DNA of 64,000 bases, taken from the NCBI RefSeq assembly GCF_900636915.1, contig NZ_LR134327.1, forward strand, positions 1,054,001 through 1,118,000, given 5' to 3'. Positions within the stretch are counted from its first letter, which is position 1. Each line of letters starts with the position of its first letter. The translations under genes and the position numbers were made by a program. Below the pieces are notes generated by a model. The model made no database searches. It was not told where the DNA came from and saw only the letters and a list, made by a program, of their open reading frames with translations. Source of the DNA: Aggregatibacter aphrophilus ATCC 33389. GTDB taxonomy: Bacteria > Pseudomonadota > Gammaproteobacteria > Enterobacterales > Pasteurellaceae. Shown here piece by piece: positions 19,224-25,698 of the stretch.

Positions 19224-21036
19224 ACGCAAAAATGCCCCGCATTTAGCCGACCAAGTACAAGATGGGGTGGAATTGATTATTTTAATCGGATCCAAAGCAT
19301 GGCAGGCATGGGATAAAGGCAACGGGCTAGAATGGAGTTTATTAGCGCAAGCGATAAAAACAGATCCAAAACAAAAGCCCGTGATTTTAGGCCCAAACCA
19401 GTTAGAGGAAATTAACGTTCTAAACCTTGCCGAAAACGACCGCACTTTTATTCGCCTTTGCCAATTCGGGAAGTTTTCACATTCCGAAGAATTGCCGGCT
19501 GTGGTGGCAAACTTGGCAAAGAATACGAATGTTCAAAATCTAACGCTATGCGATAGCTTAGGGCACCTACAGGAAGACGGCAATTTGTCAGCATGGCTTA
19601 AACGCACGCGCGAACAAAACGGCGAAAGTGTGGCAGAAATGGTAGCAGAAAGCGTGAGCCGAAAATCCCCCATGATTGATTTTGAAAGCGAGAAGCCGAC
19701 ACAACCGGAAATCACAGAGGCGTTTTTACAATGGACGGATAAACCTATCCGCCAAGATAGCACCATAGGGAAAACCTTAGAATATAATGGGCTATATTGG
19801 CAGGCGTTACCGGAGACAATCCTTCAACGCAAGATTATGGCGTTCTATCATGAACAAGGCTATAACAAATACACTGTGAGAAGCCTGAAAGCCATTGCCG
19901 ACCTAGTCGCAATCAAGGCGGATGAAATCCCAACACAAAACCCCGATTTTATCGGCTTTCAAAACGGGGTATTAAGCAAGAAAACAGGCGAATTCATGCC
20001 GCACAAAATTGACCACTTTTTGCGCTCAATAGAAAAATTTGATTGTGATACTCGAAGCCAAAATATACCGCACTTTGATGATTGGATTGAATTTGTCAGT
20101 AACGGCAACCAAAACAAAAAGAACGCGATTTTAGCCGGGCTTTATATGGTGCTCACCAACCGGCACGAATGGGGGCTATTTTTAGAAGCCACCGGCACCG
20201 CCGGCGCGGGAAAATCAGTATTCAGCCGAATAGTTTCAATTATCAACGGCGAAAGCAACACGGGCTATATCAACCTTCAAGAATTGGAAATAGACCGCAA
20301 GCGGGCAATGCTAATCGGAAAAAGCCTTGCTATATCGCCCGACCAAAAGCCCTACAAGGGAAGCGCGGACGAATTGAAGGCAATTACCGGGGGCGATAAC
20401 GTTACCGTAAAATTGGTTTATGTTGATGATTTTGCCGTAAAACTCACGCCAGTGTTTATGTTAGTAACAAACTACCCTTTACTATTCACCGACCGAAACG
20501 GGGGTATAGCCCGCCGGCGCATAATCATTCCTTTTGACCGGGCCATTCCGAAAGAGAAAAAGGACGTGCATTTCACCGAGAAAGTACAAAAGGAAGTTTA
20601 CGGCATAGTGAATAAGTTATTAGCCCTTTTCCCAAATTCTGATACGGCTAGAGCGATTTTGGAAGAATACCGGGATTTAGACGAAGGCAGACACATAAAA
20701 CGCGAATCTAATCACCTGATTGACTTTTTAGGGCATTTTGAATTGAGGGAACACCGAAACGAAAAAGCCCTAAGAATAGGGAATGCAAGGGGTGGATTTA
20801 TTCCCTATGGTGACAGATTAGGCAAACCGGATAGCCTATACTCCGCCTATTTGTTCTACTGTGAATGTAATGGCCTATCTCCAATTAATCGCTTTTCCTT
20901 TAATAATGCATTAAGTGGCGCATTCAAAGAGGCGGGAGAAAAAATACCTTTTGAAATAAAAATGCTATATGGAAACGAGACAACTAACGCATATTGGAAG
21001 AATAGAGTTCTTTCTATTCGACAGTGGGAAGGATAG
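19213..21036 (+). CDS. P4-alpha/D5-type replicative helicase
   Basis: A 607-residue protein with a superfamily 3 helicase at its C-terminal half: the leader NGVLSKKTGEFMPH (from residue 251), Walker A GTAGAGKS (328-335), and sensor-type NYPLLFTDRNGGIARRRIIIPF split across residues ~415-440. The N-terminal 240 residues have no visible zinc finger or TOPRIM motif, so a primase activity like that of P4 alpha is not evident. Start ATG 19213 was preferred over the upstream GTG at 19204. It would initiate island replication, probably at the flanking inverted repeats. A terminator follows. Confidence 0.88.
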   Translation: MTAKRKNAPHLADQVQDGVELIILIGSKAWQAWDKGNGLEWSLLAQAIKTDPKQKPVILGPNQLEEINVLNLAENDRTFIRLCQFGKFSHSEELPAVVANLAKNTNVQNLTLCDSLGHLQEDGNLSAWLKRTREQNGESVAEMVAESVSRKSPMIDFESEKPTQPEITEAFLQWTDKPIRQDSTIGKTLEYNGLYWQALPETILQRKIMAFYHEQGYNKYTVRSLKAIADLVAIKADEIPTQNPDFIGFQNGVLSKKTGEFMPHKIDHFLRSIEKFDCDTRSQNIPHFDDWIEFVSNGNQNKKNAILAGLYMVLTNRHEWGLFLEATGTAGAGKSVFSRIVSIINGESNTGYINLQELEIDRKRAMLIGKSLAISPDQKPYKGSADELKAITGGDNVTVKLVYVDDFAVKLTPVFMLVTNYPLLFTDRNGGIARRRIIIPFDRAIPKEKKDVHFTEKVQKEVYGIVNKLLALFPNSDTARAILEEYRDLDEGRHIKRESNHLIDFLGHFELREHRNEKALRIGNARGGFIPYGDRLGKPDSLYSAYLFYCECNGLSPINRFSFNNALSGAFKEAGEKIPFEIKMLYGNETTNAYWKNRVLSIRQWEG

Positions 21037-21056
21037 TATTAAACGACTAATTTCAG

Positions 21057-21082
21057 AAAAGGCGACAAAATCGCCTTTTTTT
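21057..21082 (+). terminator. Terminator after the helicase gene
   Basis: AAAAGGCGA (21057-21065) pairs with TCGCCTTTT (21071-21079) with a T tail. Confidence 0.9.
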
Positions 21083-21110
21083 CGTCTGAAATCTACCATT
21101 TTTCTAGAAT

Positions 21111-21221
21111 TCCACTTTACAAAGTGTTCATAAGTGTAGCTAAACCACTTGAATAAAACCTTATTCAAAAAGGCTTGAGAGTGTTTTGAGTGGTTAAGTG
21201 GAAAAATTTTTCAAAACTTTT
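21111..21221. repeat. Candidate origin part 2: inverted copy of the 17.1 kb repeat
   Basis: Bases 21188-21221 are the inverted copy of 17094-17127. Further half-units lie nearby: CCACTT at 21112-21117 and AACCACTT at about 21143-21150. The stretch 21083-21336 has no gene and otherwise holds the shared upstream motif at 21254-21274. Confidence 0.6.
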
Positions 21222-21253
21222 TTTTCTTTTTTTGCATTCTTTTTTCTTTCTAT

Positions 21254-21274
21254 TTTGATTGAGAAATAACAAAC
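21254..21274 (+). promoter_or_regulatory. Conserved upstream motif of the capsid operon
   Basis: Second copy of the TTTGATTGAGA-N-ATAACAAAC motif seen before the Mor-like gene, here about 60 bases before the head protease start. Confidence 0.5.
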
Positions 21275-21336
21275 CCACAAAGGGAGCTTTTTATCTTTTA
21301 ATTGTGTGAGATTCATCAGTAAAAAAGGTAAAGAGT

Positions 21337-21939
21337 ATGATGGGAAAAGCAATTTTTGAGATTTTACGCACCGGAACGCATAGAGCTAGAAACGGTAGAT
21401 TTACATTTAGTCAGGAGGATATAAAAGGCATTGCTAAATTTTATTCAGCAGATGTGAAGAAGGCACCTTTAGTTATCGGACACCCTGAAAACGATAACCC
21501 ACAATATGGAAACGTCACAAAACTTTATCATCATGAAGGGCATTTGTTTGCCGAAGCAGAAATTAATGAAGAGCTAATTAGCAAAGTTAAAAATGGCGAA
21601 ATCAGCGGAATTTCTTCGGCGGTCTATTTTTCTGAATCTAAAGGCAATCCGGTGAAAGGCTTGGGCAGTTACTTAAAGCATGTTGGATTCCTTGAAAAAG
21701 GTAAAGACGAACCGGCAGTTAAGGGGATGTTAAACCCTGAAATTAGCTTACATATCGCCAACCTAAGTGCAGATAATGACATTGTATTTCTTAGTGATGG
21801 AGGATATTCCTACAATCGCCCAAATAGGCGAATTAAATCAAAAAGCACAGTATTTCCAAAACGCCCTAGGCGTAGATTATGGCACGGCGTTAGATATTAT
21901 CAGTCAATAGGTAAAAATTATGACCAACGATTTAGATGA
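21337..21939 (+). CDS. Phage head maturation protease/scaffold (Mu I-like), C-terminal frameshift
   Basis: The first ~150 residues resemble Mu gpI-type prohead proteases: RTGTHRARNGRFTFSQEDI, KAPLVIGHPENDNPQYG, the ISGISSAVYF segment and YLKHVGFLEKGKDEPAVKGM. Such proteins cleave the scaffold during capsid maturation. After DIVFLSDGG near 21795 the annotated frame becomes basic and unlike the family. The +1 frame instead reads EDIPTIAQIGELNQKAQYF and ends ALDIISQ at 21909, a good match to the usual C-terminal end. A one-base insertion or a +1 frameshift is therefore likely, and the true coding end is probably 21909. Confidence 0.75.
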   Translation: MMGKAIFEILRTGTHRARNGRFTFSQEDIKGIAKFYSADVKKAPLVIGHPENDNPQYGNVTKLYHHEGHLFAEAEINEELISKVKNGEISGISSAVYFSESKGNPVKGLGSYLKHVGFLEKGKDEPAVKGMLNPEISLHIANLSADNDIVFLSDGGYSYNRPNRRIKSKSTVFPKRPRRRLWHGVRYYQSIGKNYDQRFR

Positions 21940-22369
21940 ACTCAAAAAAGAAAATGAACGCTTGATTACCGAATTAAGCGAAAACAAGAAAATTGTGGCA
22001 AATGCCAATAACACAAACTATGTAGAAGAATTGCTAAAGAAAGGAGTATTGCTTCCACGGCAACAGGATTTTGCAATAGAACTGTTAGATATTGCTTCAA
22101 ACTACGATAACGGCGAATTTGTCGCCTTTAGCGAAGGGGAATGCCTAACCGATAAAATCAAAGATTTTTTAGCAAAACAACAACCTGTAAATCTAGCAAT
22201 GCAAACTGAAAGCATAGATTTAAATTTATATAAAAAGCCTACTGTTTGGCGACAAGAAGGAGAACCATTTACCCCCCATCAGTTGGACGAAAGAATAAAA
22301 AATTATATGCGAACCTATAATGTAAATTATAGAACCGCTTTCAACGAAATCATTTCATCAGGAGAATAG
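21920..22369 (+). CDS. Scaffold-like head assembly protein
   Basis: A 149-residue protein beginning with a coiled coil (DELKKENERLITELSENKK), then EELLKKGVLLPRQQDFAIELLD, as in the C-terminal scaffold part of Mu I-type protease-scaffold proteins. Its end, NYMRTYNVNYRTAFNEII, resembles the out-of-frame tail of the preceding gene. It starts 11 bases after the probable true stop of the protease and ends 3 bases before the capsid gene. In related phages one protein carries both functions, so this may be the separated scaffold half. Confidence 0.7.
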   Translation: MTNDLDELKKENERLITELSENKKIVANANNTNYVEELLKKGVLLPRQQDFAIELLDIASNYDNGEFVAFSEGECLTDKIKDFLAKQQPVNLAMQTESIDLNLYKKPTVWRQEGEPFTPHQLDERIKNYMRTYNVNYRTAFNEIISSGE

Positions 22370-22372
22370 ATA

Positions 22373-23314
22373 ATGACAAACCAAACTCAACAAACACTTC
22401 AAACGGCCCGAATTCAAGACCCAGTATTAACCAATCTAGCACAAGGTTATTACAACAATGAATTAGTATGTGAAGTTTTAATGCCGGTGGTAGAAATTGG
22501 CAAAGAAGCGGGGAAAATCCCACAATTCGGACGACAAGCATTTACGCAACCACGAACTGTACGCGAATTGCGTGGGGCTTCTAATAGACTAACCCCGGAA
22601 GATATTTCAACACTAGACGTGCAATTAGAAGAGCATGATATTGAATACCCGATTGACTACCGAGAAGACAATGAAGCAAGTTATCCTTTAAAACAATATG
22701 CGTTATCGGTTACCCAAGACATCATCGCACTAGGGCGAGAGGTAGAAACAGCAAAACTAGCTCAAAATAGCGATAATTACAGCACTGAAAATGTTATTTC
22801 TTTAAATACGAACAGCAAAATTAGCAATAAAAAATCCAATCCATTAGAAGTTATTGAAAGTGGTATTTATGCAATTTCTTCATCCATAGGTATGAAACCG
22901 AATGTTTGTGTGATTGCGGGAGACGTCTGGAAAGTTTTAAAAGAAAATGAAGTTATCTTAGAGCGTATCAAATACACCCGTACTGGTATTTTAACACCTG
23001 AGATATTTGCAGAGCTAATCGGCATTGAAACAGTAAAAGTCGGTGAAGCGGTACAACAGGTCGGCGGAAAATTAGAAAAAATTTGGTCTAATTGCATTAT
23101 TCTTGCCTATGTATCAGATAAAGCCAAAAATAAGAAAGGTAATATTTTTGACCCTTCTTTCGGTTATACAGTAAGACGCAATAAAGGACTGTTTGTTGAT
23201 ACCTGTTTTGAGCACGGCGGGAAAGTTCAAATTGTTCGCTGTACAGATATTTACAAACCGCACTTATTGGGTAAATCAGCCGGTTATCTAATCAAGGATT
23301 GTCTTGCCGGTTAA
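22373..23314 (+). CDS. Major capsid protein
   Basis: A 313-residue protein of the HK97-fold phage capsid type: an N-terminal ARIQDPVLTNLAQGY, then VLMPVVEIGKEAGKIPQFGRQAF, central YPIDYREDNEASYPLK, and the C-terminal FDPSFGYTVRRNKGLF. It would form the head shell. No portal, terminase, head-tail adaptor or tail gene follows; a terminator comes next. A shell gene without DNA-packaging genes is unusual (see findings). An uptake signal is present near 23258. Confidence 0.85.
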   Translation: MTNQTQQTLQTARIQDPVLTNLAQGYYNNELVCEVLMPVVEIGKEAGKIPQFGRQAFTQPRTVRELRGASNRLTPEDISTLDVQLEEHDIEYPIDYREDNEASYPLKQYALSVTQDIIALGREVETAKLAQNSDNYSTENVISLNTNSKISNKKSNPLEVIESGIYAISSSIGMKPNVCVIAGDVWKVLKENEVILERIKYTRTGILTPEIFAELIGIETVKVGEAVQQVGGKLEKIWSNCIILAYVSDKAKNKKGNIFDPSFGYTVRRNKGLFVDTCFEHGGKVQIVRCTDIYKPHLLGKSAGYLIKDCLAG

Positions 23315-23324
23315 AATCGTTCAG

Positions 23325-23357
23325 AATAGCCCCTAAATGGGGCTATTTTTATTTTTT
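23325..23357 (+). terminator. Terminator of the capsid operon
   Basis: AATAGCCCC (23325-23333) pairs with GGGGCTATT (23339-23347), followed by TTTATTTTTT. Confidence 0.9.
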
Positions 23358-23546
23358 GCCAAAGGCAGGCAGGTTTATACCCTTTTCTAAGAATAATACG
23401 GAATCAGGTTAAATTATGTTGAATTTGGCGGACTAACTTAAATTATTCCAAATATCCCACCATAAGCGGAACAAATAGCGCAGGATAATGCATAATAAAT
23501 TGTATTGATTTTGTTTTTTAGTACCCTATAAAGTACCCAGACAACA

Positions 23547-24390
23547 ATGGCCAAAATTTATTATTTAAGCATATCAATAAGTTACTAAAATTTATTTAGT
23601 CCTGTCAGGTCCTTTTATTGGTGATATGCCGATAAATGAAATTCTGCCAAAGGTTGTTATAGAAGCATTAGAATCACTCTATAACCAAGGCAAGGGCGAT
23701 ACATTAAAGCGCACTATTCGGCTATTGAATGAAGTACTTAACTTCGCTGTAAACTACGGTCTAATTGCCTTTAATCCTTGCTTACGAATCAATGAAGTAT
23801 TTAACTTTGGAAAATCCTCCAACAACCCGGCAATAACACCAAAAGAACTACCGGAATTAATAAAAGCCGTGATGTATTCCAGTGCGGCCATTCAAACAAA
23901 ATTATTATTCAAATTTCAGTTATTAACTATGGTACGCCCTGCTGAAGCAAGTAACGCTACATGGTCTGAAATTGATTTTAAAAAATCTTTATGGACTATC
24001 CCGGCTAACAGAATGAAGAAAAGGCATCCTTTTGTAATTCCTCTTTCTTCCCAAGCTATGGCAATTCTAAACAAAATGAAAAGTATATCTGTGAAAAGCG
24101 AATATGTTTTTCAAAGTTGGATTAAGTCTAACCAACCAATGAGCAGTCAAACAATCAATAAAATGCTAGTCGATTTAGGCTACAAGAATAAACAAACAGC
24201 TCATGGATTAAGAACAATCGGACGCACTTATTTAGCAGATCAGCGTATTGATTATGAAGTGGCTGAAATGTGTATTTCTCACAAGACGGGTACGCAAACA
24301 GGCAAGATTTACGATAGGGCTGATTTCCTTGAACAACGCAAGCCGGTGATGCAACTTTGGGGAGATTATGTAGAACAATGTGAACGTTAA
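23547..24390 (+). pseudogene. Integrase remnant with internal deletion (island 2)
   Basis: The promoter-proximal region (TTGATTTTG, TTTTTTAGTACCC, AAAGTACCC at 23508-23540) and a first ATG with MAKI at 23547 resemble the start of the 15604 integrase, but the frame stops after 13 codons. From 23626 a frame of 254 residues aligns with residues 146 to the end of that integrase, starting MPINEILPK. All catalytic residues persist (VRPAEAS, HGLRTIGRT, SHKTGT, GKIYDRADF), while the arm- and core-binding domains are missing. The remaining fragment is unlikely to recombine by itself. It marks a second, older island of the same family. Confidence 0.85.
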
Positions 24391-24472
24391 AAGTGATGTG
24401 CGTGGAAAATATTTAAAAAGTGCGCTCACTCGTTCACTCGTTTACTTTCTTTTATTTTTCAAATACTTATAA

Positions 24473-24512
24473 GGTGAAGACGAAATCGAAGTTATTCACC
24501 TAGGTATTCACC
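24473..24512. repeat. GGTGAA-type short repeats next to the helicase remnant
   Basis: GGTGAA at 24473 and two TATTCACC units (24493-24500, 24505-24512) lie within 40 bases. P4 alpha binds GGTGAACAG-type iterons, so these may be leftover origin sites of island 2. Confidence 0.4.
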
Positions 24513-24528
24513 TTTTTAGATAAAAAAA

Positions 24529-24548
24529 GCGCGGTTTTTATGCCGCGC
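24529..24548 (-). terminator. Terminator of the helicase remnant
   Basis: GCGCGG (24529-24534) pairs with CCGCGC (24543-24548); on the minus strand a run of seven T follows. Confidence 0.88.
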
Positions 24549-24554
24549 CTTTCA

Positions 24555-25670
24555 CTATCTATTTGATTTTATGTACTCATTATAAAACTCGTCAAAGTCT
24601 TTAAAGTGTACATTGGTGATATATCTTCCTTTTTCCGTGCCGGAAGTAATTCGCCTGCGGGTGTATGGATATTTATTTTTATGTTGTGCCAATCCTTGTC
24701 TTAATGATTCGGTAAAGTTATTCTTTGTTAAAGCATTTTGAATATTATTGGCTTCAGTAAATACCAAGTAAGCAGGGTAAAGGTGCGTTCTTGGAAGTCC
24801 GGTTTTCGCGTTGCCAATTCCTAGCCCGTTACTTTCTTGGGAGGTTAGGAAATAACTACAAAACACCGTTAAATGATCTGAGTTCATTTTTATTTCTAAC
24901 GCTTCGGCACTTTCCTGTTGTTGAATTAACGCTTTCTTCGCGTCTAGCGGATTTTTAAAAGCCTGAATCAGTTTATAAATAATTCCTCCGGCTTCGGCTT
25001 CTATCTTATCCATTAAGTGCGGATCGCGTTTACTTTCAGGCACCACCTTATCGAAGTGGAAAATCACTCTGCGGCGTTCAATACCTCCGTTTCTTTCTGT
25101 GAAGCGTGTCGGCTCATTGTTTACGATTAGCACAATCGCGGGAATGACTGCTTTAAACTTGCTTTTGTGCTTCGGATCGATATTGACTAAATCACCCGCA
25201 CTAATGCTTTTTAGTCCACCACCATCACCACCATCACCACCATAGCGGGATTGTTCCGGGCATAGAATGAGCGTTTTATTCACAAAGTTTTCACGGCCGC
25301 GCGGTTCGTCTAAATCGACTAATCGCCCACTTTCCGTGTTTTGTTCGCCGGCTAACATTGTGGCAATTTGCGCAAATACCGATTTTCCGCTGCCACCATC
25401 ACCGGTTACTTCAAAGAATAACTGCCAGTTATGGCGATTCGTTAAAATTGCGTAAAGTGCGCCCAAGATTGCTTGCTTTTTATCTTCCTTACCATCAGCA
25501 ACAAAATTCAACCAACTATCAAAGTGTGGTGTATTTTCTTCCTGATTTGTGTAATCGTGCGGAATAAAGGAAGTGAGCCAGTTTTCCCGACAATGTGGGC
25601 TAAATTCCAAAATAGAACGATTTAATACGCCATTTTTAAAGGCTAATAGCTCCTTGGATTGTTCCCCCAT
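24555..25670 (-). pseudogene. P4-alpha-like helicase, N-terminally truncated (island 2)
   Basis: A 371-residue frame that aligns with the island 1 helicase from about its residue 240 onward: LLAFKNGVLNRSILEFSPH, Walker A GDGGSGKS, NNEPTRFTERNGGIERRR. The first ~240 residues are absent, and an in-frame stop lies only about 29 bases upstream, at the end of the TonB receptor gene on the same strand. The break therefore marks the end of island 2. The helicase domain itself looks intact, so residual ATPase activity is possible. A 9-base repeat (ACCACCATC type) at 25214-25243 expands a GGDGGDGGG segment. Confidence 0.8.
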
Positions 25671-25698
25671 TTTGGCCGCTTGAATCTTTGCTGTATGG

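Noticed and set aside
23315-23625. Right attachment site of island 1 as a copy of the tRNA 3' end
   Set aside because: No stretch resembling GTTCAAGTCCTGTTGGGGGC is present; only the integrase upstream region is similar to that at 15.5 kb.
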